From: Enterobacter sp. 638
GTDB taxonomy: Bacteria; Pseudomonadota; Gammaproteobacteria; Enterobacterales; Enterobacteriaceae
DNA length: 64,000 bases
NCBI RefSeq assembly: GCF_000016325.1
Contig: NC_009436.1
Coordinates: 3,286,001 to 3,350,000, forward strand
Direction: 5' to 3'
The number at the start of each line of letters is the position of its first letter. Positions within the stretch are counted from its first letter, which is position 1. Under the pieces are notes generated by a model. The model searched no databases, was not told where the DNA came from, and worked only from the letters and a program-made list of their open reading frames with translations. This document shows, in pieces, positions 27,942 through 41,637 of this stretch. The position numbers were made by a program, and so were the translations under genes.

Positions 27942-28026
27942 AAGTCTCTCGTCTTCGAAGCGCTTGAGGCGCTTACAGTGTGCGCAAGGGGAAAACGGGC
28001 GTCATTATAGAGAATCCTGAGCGCCG

Positions 28027-28042
28027 ACGAAACCGTTTGCGT
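28027..28042 (-). promoter_or_regulatory. PurR operator upstream of purL
   Basis: On the minus strand ACGCAAACGGTTTCGT matches the PurR 16-mer with its central CG. It is about 86 bases upstream of the purL start. Confidence 0.82.
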
Positions 28043-28207
28043 CGAAATAAAATCATTCTGAATTTTTATCGATTGGTGTGACCTGTCTCTCTAATTAGTT
28101 GCCAACTGGCGTAAGTTTACGCAAAATGCCGCTCAATCAATGGTAAACCTTATTCATAACATGACTACAGCACACTGAGGCATCGCACGGCGCAGAGAAT
28201 TAACTAA

Positions 28208-30158
<1,951 letters not shown>

Positions 30159-30212
30159 CTAATACTCCAGTCTGAAAAGCGGGCGCATTATACACACCCG
30201 TTATGATTAACA

Positions 30213-30848
30213 CTATTCCAGTTGCTGAAGTTCGCCAGACGGTGTGACTCGCCAGCGGTGCTGGCAAAAATAGAGCAGCGGGTTGTCTTGTTTGCTGTCG
30301 CTGTAACCGCTGTACAGCCGCAGCGGCGTACCAATTTTTTTCTCGAGTTGCACGACTTTCTCGTGACCCAGGCAGCGCATAGTCAGCACCCAGCCACCAT
30401 AGGCACGACCAGTTTGGGTGGCGATAAGATTCACGCGCGGCAGCCACGGCGTATCAAAATAGACCTGCTCCACCAGCGGCTGGGGAGAACCGGTAATTAA
30501 CCAGATATCCGCATCGTTGGCATTCAGATAGGTGGTCAGGCGATCCTGGACCACCGGAAACGCGGTGACATGCTCGCGGAACCACAGGGCAAAATCCTGC
30601 TGAAGCTGCTTGAGCCGTGCCTCGCTATGACCAAAAGTACATCCCCATAGCAGCAGGCTCATCGGCCAGCGAGCGGCGCGTCCTTTGATTAACAACGCCA
30701 TGCCGATCACCGGCAAAAGAGGCAGCACGAGCAGCGCATTGAGGGGCTGGCGGCGCAGCAGATAGCGCATAAATGTGCCAAACATATCCTGCTGATGCAG
30801 CGTTCCATCTAGATCGAAAAAGACAACACGTCGCTCGTGATTAACCAA
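30213..30848 (-). CDS. pgpC: Phosphatidylglycerophosphatase C
   Basis: A HAD-superfamily phosphatase of 211 residues: motif I FFDLDGTLH at the N-terminus, motif II LITGSPQP, motif III around LRLYSGYSDSKQDNPLL. A hydrophobic segment (LNALLVLPLLPVIGMALLI) anchors it in the inner membrane. It dephosphorylates PGP to phosphatidylglycerol alongside PgpA and PgpB. In K-12 (yfhB) it is followed by yfhH; here murP and murQ intervene. Confidence 0.94.
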   Translation of the reverse strand: MVNHERRVVFFDLDGTLHQQDMFGTFMRYLLRRQPLNALLVLPLLPVIGMALLIKGRAARWPMSLLLWGCTFGHSEARLKQLQQDFALWFREHVTAFPVVQDRLTTYLNANDADIWLITGSPQPLVEQVYFDTPWLPRVNLIATQTGRAYGGWVLTMRCLGHEKVVQLEKKIGTPLRLYSGYSDSKQDNPLLYFCQHRWRVTPSGELQQLE

Positions 30849-30851
30849 ACC

Positions 30852-32213
30852 TTACTCCTCTGGATCGTTGAACCCTAACAGCCAGGTAAACAGGAACCCG
30901 GCGATCACCGCTATTAGATAGCCTAACAGATAGAGCATGACTTTTCCGGTCACGATGGTTAATGCCAGCGGTAAACCTGAAATGCCAAAGGTGATAACGG
31001 TCGCCACTTTCCAGTAGCTGATCAGCGCCCCGCCCACAGCACCGCCCAGACAGGCACCGAGGAACGGTTTGCCGAGCGGGAGCGTGACGCCGAAAATAAG
31101 CGGCTCGCCGATACCCAACAGCCCTACCGGCAGCGCCCCTTTGATGACCTTTTTCAGTCGGGCGTTGCGCGTTTTCATCAGTACCGCAATGGCCGCACCC
31201 ACTTGTCCAACGCCCGCCATCGACAGGATCGGCAGCAGAGCGTTGTAACCATGCGCCTGAACCAGCTCAACGTGAATCGGCACCAGTCCCTGATGTAAAC
31301 CGGTCAACACCAGGGGCAGGAACGTCCCGGACAAAATCGCCCCAACCAGCAGGCCGCCGCGATCGATAGCTAAAGAAGCGCCGTGAGCGATGGCCTCTGA
31401 GATCCATCCGCCCAACGGTTGTAGCGCAACAATCGCGATACTCCCTGTGATCAGCGTCGTCAGCAGCGGGTTAAGAATCAACTCAATTGAGCCTGGCAGC
31501 AGGCTGCGCAGTTTTTTCTCTACCCAGCACATCAGGACGACCACCAGCAGCACCGCGATTACGCCACCCCGCCCCGGCTGTAGCGCCTCGCCAAACAGCG
31601 TTATTTGCGCCAGTTGCGGACTGGAAAGGATCCCCGCCATCACGCCACCCATCGCCAGCGACCCGCCAAACACCTTCGCGGCATTGACGCCGACCAGGAT
31701 ATTCATAATGGCAAATACCGCGCTGCCGAAAATGCCCAGAATCCCCAGCATATTCGGATATTGCGTGGCGAAATCCCCGACGATGTCCGGGCGCTTAAGA
31801 ATATTGATAATGCCGGTAATCAGACCCGAGGCGATAAACGCAGGAATCAGAGGAATAAAGACGTTAGCCAGCTGTCGCAGCGCATCGCTCATTGGGGCTT
31901 TGTATTTGGCTTTCGCCTGAGCTTTGGTGCGTTCGGCGTCCTCAAACGCACCAGCGCCGCCTGCCCCCATTAATGCCCGCATCGCATCGACAACCTGCGC
32001 GGCTTTGCCCGGCCCAACAATCAGCTGGTGCTGCGCACCTTGTTTAACGTAGCCGCTGACGCCGGAGAGATTTTTCAGGCGAGCGACATCAAGCTGTTCG
32101 TCATCCTGAACTTCCACTCGCACCCGCGTCATGCAGTTTTCAAGACGCAGAATATTTTTCTCTCCGCCAATCCCCTGCAAAATGTCGCTGGCGAGCGCTG
32201 CTGTTTTTTCCAT
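30852..32213 (-). CDS. murP: PTS EIIBC permease, N-acetylmuramic acid type
   Basis: The protein has 453 residues. The N-terminal EIIB domain (about 1-85) has the phospho-cysteine Cys27 in LENCMTRVRVEV; the EIIC domain has about ten hydrophobic segments with the family motif GIGEPLIFGVTLPLGKPFLG. No EIIA domain is fused, as in MurP, which borrows the glucose EIIA. Its position 16 bases after murQ argues for MurNAc uptake and phosphorylation. Specificity is inferred from the neighbour, because relatives transport sucrose or trehalose. Confidence 0.82.
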   Translation of the reverse strand: MEKTAALASDILQGIGGEKNILRLENCMTRVRVEVQDDEQLDVARLKNLSGVSGYVKQGAQHQLIVGPGKAAQVVDAMRALMGAGGAGAFEDAERTKAQAKAKYKAPMSDALRQLANVFIPLIPAFIASGLITGIINILKRPDIVGDFATQYPNMLGILGIFGSAVFAIMNILVGVNAAKVFGGSLAMGGVMAGILSSPQLAQITLFGEALQPGRGGVIAVLLVVVLMCWVEKKLRSLLPGSIELILNPLLTTLITGSIAIVALQPLGGWISEAIAHGASLAIDRGGLLVGAILSGTFLPLVLTGLHQGLVPIHVELVQAHGYNALLPILSMAGVGQVGAAIAVLMKTRNARLKKVIKGALPVGLLGIGEPLIFGVTLPLGKPFLGACLGGAVGGALISYWKVATVITFGISGLPLALTIVTGKVMLYLLGYLIAVIAGFLFTWLLGFNDPEE

Positions 32214-32229
32214 ACACGCCTCTGCTGTT

Positions 32230-33123
32230 TTAGTTTTCTAACGCTGCCCGCAGGAAACCTTGATGCGCATCGAGCTTAGCGCGCGCCGCTGCGGCGTCCA
32301 GCCCACTCAGGATCATCAGAATGGCGGGTTTCACATCGTGATCGGTTTGCTTGAGCGCCGCTTCCGCCTCTTCACGGCTGGCCCCCGTTGCCTGCACCAC
32401 CATGCGACAGGCTCTGTCCACCAGCTTGATATTGGTGGCTTGCATATCCACCATTAGGTTCTGGTAAACCTTGCCGAATTTCACCATCGCGCCGGTGGAG
32501 ATCATGTTGAGCACCAGCTTTTGCGCCGTGCCGGATTTAAGCCGCGTTGAGCCGGTCAACGCTTCTGGCCCCACAACAGGAGAGATAGCAATCGCCGCGA
32601 CCTGAGCAATCGGCGACACCGGATTGCAGGAGATCGCAACCGTCGTGCATCCCAGCTGTTTGGCATATTCCAGGCCGCCGATGACGTAAGGCGTGCGCCC
32701 GGATGCGGCCAGACCGACCACCAAATCATTGGCAGTCAGATGAATTGCGATGAGATCATCTGCGCCCAGTTGCTGATTATCTTCAGCGCCTTCGACCGCT
32801 TTTAATAACGCGCCGGGTCCGCCTGCAATCAGGCCAAGCACCAGACCGTGCGGCACACCAAAGGTTGGCGGACATTCTGACGCATCCAGCACACCCAGCC
32901 GCCCGCTGGTCCCTGCGCCCATATAAATTATGCGCCCACCGGACTTCAACGCATCAGTTGCCGCATCTACGGCTTTAGCCACCTCGGGCAATGTCTCTTT
33001 CACTGCCAGCGCGACCAGCGTATCCTGTTGATTAAAACGGGTTACAAGGTCAAAGGTGGACAACGCGTCCAGATCCATGGTTTGTGGATTACGTGATTCA
33101 GACACTAACGAGCCAAGATTCAT
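32230..33123 (-). CDS. murQ: N-acetylmuramic acid 6-phosphate etherase
   Basis: A SIS-domain enzyme of 297 residues. [21 protein letters not shown] and the acidic catalytic segment GAEDN are typical of MurQ. It splits the lactyl ether of MurNAc-6-phosphate to give GlcNAc-6-phosphate, allowing recovery of cell-wall sugar. It is upstream of murP in one transcript and divergent from yfhH, a MurR-like regulator. In K-12 murQP lies elsewhere with its own murR. Confidence 0.95.
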   Translation of the reverse strand: MNLGSLVSESRNPQTMDLDALSTFDLVTRFNQQDTLVALAVKETLPEVAKAVDAATDALKSGGRIIYMGAGTSGRLGVLDASECPPTFGVPHGLVLGLIAGGPGALLKAVEGAEDNQQLGADDLIAIHLTANDLVVGLAASGRTPYVIGGLEYAKQLGCTTVAISCNPVSPIAQVAAIAISPVVGPEALTGSTRLKSGTAQKLVLNMISTGAMVKFGKVYQNLMVDMQATNIKLVDRACRMVVQATGASREEAEAALKQTDHDVKPAILMILSGLDAAAARAKLDAHQGFLRAALEN

Positions 33124-33240
33124 CTTTTGTACCTCAAGAATTTTTAATTCATAATACCCGTACTATAGTGGAATATAAAATTCATTCAGGTGAGCAAACG
33201 TCGATTTGCTGCGGCTATCACATTTTCGCCAGGAGGACGT
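33124..33240. promoter_or_regulatory. murQ-yfhH divergent control region
   Basis: AT-rich interval with GAATATAAAATTC (33170-33182), a near-palindrome with GAAT/ATTC arms, and two AATTCAT direct repeats. These are plausible operator parts for an RpiR regulator, but no consensus is known to me. Confidence 0.35.
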
Positions 33241-34089
33241 ATGAACTGCTTAATTCGTATTCGCCAGCGTTATGCGGGCTTTGCCCAGAGCGACAAAAAA
33301 CTGGCGGATTTCCTGCTGGCGCAGCCCGATCACGCGCGTCACTTAAGCTCTCAACAGCTCGCCAGTGAAGCGGGTGTTAGCCAGTCGAGTGTTGTGAAAT
33401 TTGCACAAAAAATTGGGTTTAAAGGGTTTCCGGCACTAAAACTGGCGATCAGTGAAGCGCTGGTCAACAACCCTAATCCGCAATCTATGCCGCTGCACAA
33501 TCAGATTCGCGGTGATGACCCGATGCGCCTCGTCGGGGAAAAACTCATCAAGGAGAACGTGACGGCAATGCACGCCACGCTTGATGTGAATAGCGAAGAA
33601 AAATTGCTCGAAAGTGTCGCCATGCTGCGCAGTGCGAGACGGATAATTTTGACGGGCATTGGCGCATCCGGACTGGTGGCGCGGAATTTAGGCTGGAAAC
33701 TTACGAAAATTGGTTTCAACGCCATGTCCGAACAGGATATGCATGCCCTACTGTCGACGGTTCAGGCAATGGCTCCCGACGATCTGCTGCTGGCAATTTC
33801 GTATTCAGGTGAGCGCCGCGAGATCAATCTTGCCGCGGATGAAGCGTTACGCGTTGGGGGTAAGATTCTGGCGATTACCGGTTTTACCCCTAACGCTCTG
33901 CAACAACGGGCGACGCGCTGCCTGTACACCATTGCTGAAGAACAAGCGACGCGCAGCGCGGCGATTTCGTCCACCAGCGCGCAGATGATGCTGACGGATT
34001 TGCTCTTTGTGGCACTCGTACAGCAGGATCTGGAACATGCGCCAGAACGTATTCGTCACAGCGAAGAGCTGGTAAAAAAACTGGTTTGA
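33241..34089 (+). CDS. yfhH: RpiR/MurR-family regulator YfhH
   Basis: The protein has 282 residues: N-terminal HTH_6 domain (ASEAGVSQSSVVKFAQKIGFKGFPALK) and C-terminal SIS domain (ILTGIGASGLVARNLGWKL; ISYSGERREINLAADEA). It is nearly identical in length and sequence to E. coli YfhH. AGGAGG four bases before the ATG at 33241 fixes the start; an upstream frame from 33190 has no such site. Being divergent from murQP, it probably controls those genes in response to MurNAc-6-phosphate (inference). Confidence 0.92.
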   Translation: MNCLIRIRQRYAGFAQSDKKLADFLLAQPDHARHLSSQQLASEAGVSQSSVVKFAQKIGFKGFPALKLAISEALVNNPNPQSMPLHNQIRGDDPMRLVGEKLIKENVTAMHATLDVNSEEKLLESVAMLRSARRIILTGIGASGLVARNLGWKLTKIGFNAMSEQDMHALLSTVQAMAPDDLLLAISYSGERREINLAADEALRVGGKILAITGFTPNALQQRATRCLYTIAEEQATRSAAISSTSAQMMLTDLLFVALVQQDLEHAPERIRHSEELVKKLV

Positions 34090-34100
34090 ACAGGGAATGA

Positions 34101-34782
<682 letters not shown>

Positions 34783-34783
<1 letters not shown>

Positions 34784-35514
34784 TACTGACGCGCTTCCAG
34801 CATCAGACGTTTCATTTCCGACACGGCTTCTTTGAGACCGCTCATCACTGCCCGACCTATAATGGCGTGACCGATATTCAGCTCAAACATCTCTGGAATT
34901 TGCGCAATCGCTTTGACGTTGTGATACGTCAGACCGTGCCCGGCATTAACCTTCAAGCCCAAGCTGGCAGCGTAAGTGGCGGCTTTCGCGATACGGGCAA
35001 GCTCTTTAGCCTGAGCGACTTCGTCTTCGGCATCGGCATAGCAGCCGGTGTGAATTTCGATGTACGGCGCGCCGACCGCGGCAGCCGCTTTGATCTGGTC
35101 AAAATCGGCGTCGATAAACAGGGAAACCAGAATTCCGGCGTCAGCGAGGCGTTTGCAGGCATCGCGCATTTTATCCTGCTGCCCGGCGACATCCAGCCCA
35201 CCTTCGGTGGTCACTTCCTGACGTTTTTCCGGCACCAGGCAGCAGAAATGAGGTTTGGTTTCGCAGGCAATCGCCAGCATCTCTTCCGTCACCGCCATTT
35301 CCAGATTCATGCGGGTATCCAGCGTCTGGCGCAGAATTTTCACATCTCGGTCAGTGATATGGCGGCGATCTTCACGCAAATGAACGGTGATACCGTCTGC
35401 GCCCGCCTGCTCGGCAATAAACGCCGCCTGAACCGGATCAGGATATGCCGTACCACGCGCGTTACGCAGTGTGGCGATGTGATCAATGTTGACGCCTAAC
35501 AGTAATTCAGCCAT
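34783..35514 (-). CDS. pdxJ: Pyridoxine 5'-phosphate synthase
   Basis: A TIM-barrel enzyme of 243 residues ([35 protein letters not shown]) that condenses 3-amino-2-oxopropyl phosphate and deoxyxylulose 5-phosphate to pyridoxine phosphate. The start at 35514 gives [12 protein letters not shown], the E. coli N-terminus; an in-frame ATG at 35535 is not supported. It is 27 bases after recO. Confidence 0.97.
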
Positions 35515-35541
35515 GACAATCCTCGGTTTTCTCATTGTTCG

Positions 35542-36249
35542 TTAACGCTTTGGCACAAACTGCCTGAATAATTCTCGGCTCTTTAAGGGCTTGCCACCAA
35601 GATACGGCTTGAGGGCGATTCGGGTAAAGCGTTTTGCCGCGCGTAAGGTGTCCTGATCGGGAAATTCACGCTCGGACAGCGCCCGGAGGTGTCGCCCGGT
35701 AAAAGTGGTGTTATCAATAACGATACTGGCGATAAAACCTTTCTCTTCCCGATAACGATAAGTCATGGTGTCATCGACTGAATCCCCGCTCCCCGCACAG
35801 TGCAGAAAATCGACGCCGTAGCCAAGATGCCCGAGCAGCGCCAGTTCAAACCGACGTAATGCGGGTTCCGGCGAATCCGTTGCGCCAGCAAGTGCCTGGA
35901 TACAGTGCAGATAATCGAAGAAAAGTTCAGAGAAGCGGGTCTCATGTTCCAGAACGCGTGAGATGAGTTCGTTGACATACAGACCGCTGTAAAGCGTGAT
36001 ACCAGAAAGGGGAAGCGCCAGAGAGACGGCTTCAGCACTGCGCAGGGTTTTGACTTCCCCACGACCACCAAAGCGAACTAAAAGAGGAGTGAAAGGTTGT
36101 AGAGCTCCTTTCAGATTGGAACGTTTGGATCGCGCGCCTTTTGCCACAAGGCGCACGCGACCAGATTCTTCCGTGAAGACGTCCAGCATGAGGCTGGTTT
36201 CGCTCCAGGGACGACTATGCAGGACGAATGCGCGCTGCCAGCCTTCCAT
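35542..36249 (-). CDS. recO: DNA repair protein RecO
   Basis: The protein has 235 residues: an N-terminal OB-fold ([20 protein letters not shown]...), a helical body and a basic C-terminus. With RecR it loads RecA onto SSB-coated single-strand DNA. It lacks the last few residues of the E. coli protein but is otherwise complete. Two adjacent ATGs (36252, 36249) are available; the second fits E. coli. The ERIC element lies directly upstream, so the start codon and ribosome-binding region are formed at the repeat edge. Confidence 0.95.
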   Translation of the reverse strand: MEGWQRAFVLHSRPWSETSLMLDVFTEESGRVRLVAKGARSKRSNLKGALQPFTPLLVRFGGRGEVKTLRSAEAVSLALPLSGITLYSGLYVNELISRVLEHETRFSELFFDYLHCIQALAGATDSPEPALRRFELALLGHLGYGVDFLHCAGSGDSVDDTMTYRYREEKGFIASIVIDNTTFTGRHLRALSEREFPDQDTLRAAKRFTRIALKPYLGGKPLKSRELFRQFVPKR

Positions 36250-36377
36250 CATACTCGTCGTCTTTCACGCTGCAGGTGCGTTGGCGGCACCCATTCACCC
36301 CGGTCGTTTACCCGAGTAAGCTCCCGGAGATTCGCGGTCTTGCCGCCTTCCTGCACCTCGAAAACCATCGAGTATGA
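36249..36377. repeat. ERIC (intergenic repeat unit) between era and recO
   Basis: A 129-bp element with the core CACCCCGGTCGTTTACCCG / AGTAAGCTCCCGGAGATTCGC, a diverged ERIC. The ends TCATACTCG and CGAGTATGA are an exact inverted repeat. It fills the era-recO interval almost exactly, reaching the recO start codon on one side and coming within four bases of the era stop on the other. Confidence 0.9.
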
Positions 36378-36380
36378 AAA

Positions 36381-38083
<1,703 letters not shown>

Positions 38084-38139
38084 CTATACACAACGGGTGG
38101 GGATGTCGTTAGCCAGGTGAGATTATCCTTTAAATAATT

Positions 38140-38169
38140 CACGTAACCACTCTTATCAGTGGTTACGTG
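38140..38169 (-). promoter_or_regulatory. Perfect 12-bp hairpin in the lepB-rnc interval
   Basis: CACGTAACCACT and AGTGGTTACGTG pair perfectly around a six-base loop, 16 bases after the lepB stop. No T-tract follows, so it may be an RNase III-type processing structure or a 3'-end stabiliser rather than a terminator. Confidence 0.5.
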
Positions 38170-38184
38170 TTCAATTCACACGAA

Positions 38185-39159
38185 TTAATGAATCGCGCCA
38201 ATACGATTCAAGCGGACGCCAGTCGGCCATTCGCCTTCTTGTTTCTCAAAGCTCATCCAAATCGCAGTCGCTTTACCGACCAGGTTGGCTTCCGGAACAA
38301 AGCCCCAATAACGGCTGTCCGCGGAATTATCACGGTTATCACCCATCATGAAGTAATGTCCAGGCGGCACGATCCAGGTCGCTAACGGCTGGCCTGACTG
38401 CTGGTAATACATTCCCAGCTGATCCTGCGCAATCGGCACGGCCAGAATACGATGTGTTACATCACCCAGCGTTTCCTTGCGTTCTACCAAGCGAATACCG
38501 TTTTCTTTGGTCTCGCCTTTTGGCAACTGGAAGAAGCCACTGGTGGCTTCGCCGCCATTACGACGCGCAAAAGTCTGAACGAAGTCGCTCGGCTCAACGT
38601 TGGAATAGGTGATTGGCAGCGCGTTTTCACATGCCGTACCGGAACTGCAACCCGGCTGAACGGTGACTTCTTTCGCGACTGGATCGTAGCTGACTTTGTC
38701 GCCAGGCAAACCCACTGCACGCTTGATGTAGTCCAGACGCGGATCGTCAGGGTATTTGAACACCACGATGTCGCCGCGTTTTGGATGACCGGTTTCAATC
38801 AATGTTTTCTGGTAGATAGGATCTTTGATGCCGTAAGCAAACTTCTCTACCAGAATAAAATCACCAATCAAAAGCGTTGGCATCATCGAACCTGACGGGA
38901 TCTGGAAGGGTTCATAAATAAATGAACGCACCACCAAAACTATCGCCAAAACCGGGAACACGGAAGCGCCAGTTTCCAGCCAGCCCGGTTTAGGGCTGAC
39001 TTTCTTCAGGGTTTTCGGATCCAGTTGATCACCTGTCGCTGCCTGCGCGGCTGCCTGACGCTGGAGACGTTTAGGGGCAAAAATAAACTTATCCAGACAC
39101 CACAACAGACCCGTCACCAGTGTCGCAACCACCAGGATCAGGGCAAACATGTTCGCCAT
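38185..39159 (-). CDS. lepB: Signal peptidase I
   Basis: The protein has 324 residues: two N-terminal membrane segments (MFALILVVATLVTGLLWCLD; FPVLAIVLVVRSFIYEPF), the catalytic Ser91 in IPSGSMMPTL and the lysine region KRGDIVVFKYP, then GDNRDNSADSRYWG. It removes signal peptides at the periplasmic face of the inner membrane. It follows lepA by 15 bases. Confidence 0.98.
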   Translation of the reverse strand: MANMFALILVVATLVTGLLWCLDKFIFAPKRLQRQAAAQAATGDQLDPKTLKKVSPKPGWLETGASVFPVLAIVLVVRSFIYEPFQIPSGSMMPTLLIGDFILVEKFAYGIKDPIYQKTLIETGHPKRGDIVVFKYPDDPRLDYIKRAVGLPGDKVSYDPVAKEVTVQPGCSSGTACENALPITYSNVEPSDFVQTFARRNGGEATSGFFQLPKGETKENGIRLVERKETLGDVTHRILAVPIAQDQLGMYYQQSGQPLATWIVPPGHYFMMGDNRDNSADSRYWGFVPEANLVGKATAIWMSFEKQEGEWPTGVRLNRIGAIH

Positions 39160-39174
39160 GCCAACTCCTTAGAA

Positions 39175-40974
39175 TTATTTTCCGTCTTTGCCAACGTGCA
39201 GAATGGCGAGGAACGCTTCCTGTGGCAGCTCAACGTTACCAACCTGCTTCATGCGTTTCTTACCATCTTTCTGTTTCTGCAGCAGTTTTTTCTTACGGCT
39301 GACGTCACCGCCGTAGCATTTCGCCAGAACGTTTTTACGCAGCTGTTTTACCGTTGCACGAGCAATAATATGGTTGCCAATGGCCGCCTGAATCGCGATA
39401 TCAAACTGCTGACGCGGGATCAGTTCTTTCATTTTCTCGACCAGTTCGCGGCCACGGTATGGTGCGTTATCGTTGTGCGTAATCAGCGCCAGCGCATCGA
39501 CGCGCTCACTGTTAATCAGCACATCTACACGTACCATGTTGGAAGCCTGGAAGCGTTTGAAGTTGTAATCCAACGACGCGTAGCCGCGCGAAGTTGACTT
39601 CAGACGGTCGAAGAAGTCGAGCACCACTTCTGCCATCGGGATTTCATAGGTGAGCGCAACCTGGTTACCGTGGTAAACCATGTTGGTCTGCACGCCGCGT
39701 TTCTCGATGCATAGCGTAATCACGTTGCCCAGGAATTCCTGTGGCAGCAACATGTGACATTCAGCGATAGGCTCGCGCAGCTCTTCGATGTTATTCAGAG
39801 GCGGCAGCTTCGATGGGCTGTCGACGTAAATAACTTCTTTGTTCGTTGTCTCAACTTCATACACTACGGTCGGTGCCGTGGTGATGAGATCCAGATCGTA
39901 TTCACGCTCCAGACGTTCCTGAATGATCTCCATGTGCAAAAGACCGAGGAAGCCACAGCGGAAGCCGAAGCCCAACGCCGTAGAGCTTTCTGGCTCATAG
40001 AACAGTGAAGCATCGTTCAGGCTCAGCTTACCAAGCGCGTCACGGAAGTTTTCGTAATCATCAGAGCTAACGGGGAACAGACCCGCATATACCTGTGGTT
40101 TCACTTTTTTGAAGCCAGGCAGCGCTTTGTCAGCCGGGTTACGCGCTTGCGTCAGGGTATCGCCCACTGGCGCGCCCAGAATGTCTTTAATCGCGCAAAC
40201 CAACCAGCCAACTTCACCGCATCTCAGTTCAGTGCGGTCAACCTGTTTTGGCGTGAAGATCCCCAGACGATCGGCGTTATAAACCTGACCGGTGCTCATC
40301 ACTTTGATTTTGTCGCCTTTGCGCATGGTGCCGTTTTTGATACGGACCAGCGACACAACGCCCAGGTAGTTATCAAACCAGGAGTCAATAATCAGTGCCT
40401 GCAGCGGGGCATCCACATCACCTTCCGGTGGCGGAATGTCGCGAACCAGTCGTTCCAGCACATCCGGAACACCCACGCCGGTTTTCGCGGAGCAGCGCAC
40501 AGCATCGGTAGCATCGATGCCCACGATATCTTCAATCTCTTCCGCTACACGCTCTGGATCAGCCGCAGGCAGGTCGATTTTGTTAAGAACCGGCACCACT
40601 TCAAGTTCCATTTCCATTGCGGTGTAGCAGTTCGCCAGGGTCTGGGCTTCTACGCCCTGCCCGGCATCGACCACCAGCAGCGCGCCTTCACAGGCCGCCA
40701 ACGAGCGAGAAACTTCATATGAGAAGTCAACGTGGCCTGGGGTGTCGATGAAATTCAGTTGATAGGTTTCGCCATCGGCGGCTTTGTAATCAAGCGTGAC
40801 GCTCTGCGCTTTGATGGTAATACCACGTTCGCGTTCCAGGTCCATGGAGTCCAGAACCTGGGCTTCCATTTCACGATCAGACAGGCCACCGCAAATCTGG
40901 ATAATACGGTCAGACAGCGTCGACTTACCGTGGTCAATGTGAGCAATGATCGAAAAGTTACGTATATTCTTCAT
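39175..40974 (-). CDS. lepA: Elongation factor 4 (LepA)
   Basis: A translation GTPase of 599 residues: G1 [13 protein letters not shown]3 [17 protein letters not shown], then EF-G-like domains and the LepA-specific C-terminal domain ending in a basic tail ([19 protein letters not shown]). It acts on the ribosome in back-translocation or initiation/assembly. It is the first gene of the lepA-lepB pair; the 186-base gap to rseC contains a hairpin. Confidence 0.98.
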
Positions 40975-41146
40975 ATAATTAAATAATTATGCCTTACGAA
41001 TTCCTGGAGGCCGCTGTTCTTAGCCTGACGTTTTTCAGTGCGAAAACGCAGCATTCTACACTACATCTTCGTCACCAGGAAATGCTCTTGAAGCCAAGCT
41101 TAGCGCGAGGATTCGGGGTTTTCATTTCAGAGATGTAAATAAAGAT

Positions 41147-41171
41147 AAAGCCCGGTGTAATTACCGGGCTT
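41147..41171 (-). terminator. Terminator-like stem at the end of rseC
   Basis: AAAGCCCGGT and ACCGGGCTT form a strong stem that includes the rseC stop codon; on the minus strand it is followed by TTTATCTTTATTT. It likely ends much of the rpoE-rseABC transcript. Confidence 0.65.
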
Positions 41172-41637
41172 CAGAAGAAAGCGTTTCAACACGAAGCATG
41201 TTGGGAGGAAGGCCTACGCTCAGAATGACAGGCTGCCAGGCCTCTCGCTCAGCGAGTTTTTGCGAAAAGCCACGTGCCAACATGAAACCGCCCACACCAC
41301 CCAATGCTCCGCCACACATTGCAGCAAGATCGGTTCCAAATAATATTTGGAAGATTCCCGCTAGCACAAATAAGCCCACGAGCGGTGATAGGTAAACCAG
41401 CATTGCCGAACCAAGTAAACTGCCCTCAGCAATACCAAGCTCGACCTTTTGCCCTTTGGTGAGAGGCTGCTCGCTGGGTACAGAAATCGTATGCGTGGTT
41501 TGCGGCCCGAGTTTGTTGAGTACGCGAGAGCCGCATCCAGCACGGGAAGCACAACTGTTACATGAGGCTTTGACGTCGCACATAACAAGCGCGACGCCAT
41601 CGTTCCACGAAACCACCGTGGCCCATTCTTTAATCAT
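41161..41637 (-). CDS. rseC: SoxR-reducing system / sigma-E regulator RseC
   Basis: An inner-membrane protein of 158 residues: a cytoplasmic N-terminus with the cysteine cluster CNSCASRAGCGS, two transmembrane helices (GSAMLVYLSPLVGLFVLAGIF; AAMCGGALGGVGGFMLARGF) and a cytoplasmic tail. With the Rsx/Rnf complex it reduces SoxR; it also mildly modulates sigma-E. It overlaps rseB by four bases at the end of the operon. Confidence 0.95.
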   Translation of the reverse strand: MIKEWATVVSWNDGVALVMCDVKASCNSCASRAGCGSRVLNKLGPQTTHTISVPSEQPLTKGQKVELGIAEGSLLGSAMLVYLSPLVGLFVLAGIFQILFGTDLAAMCGGALGGVGGFMLARGFSQKLAEREAWQPVILSVGLPPNMLRVETLSSEAR

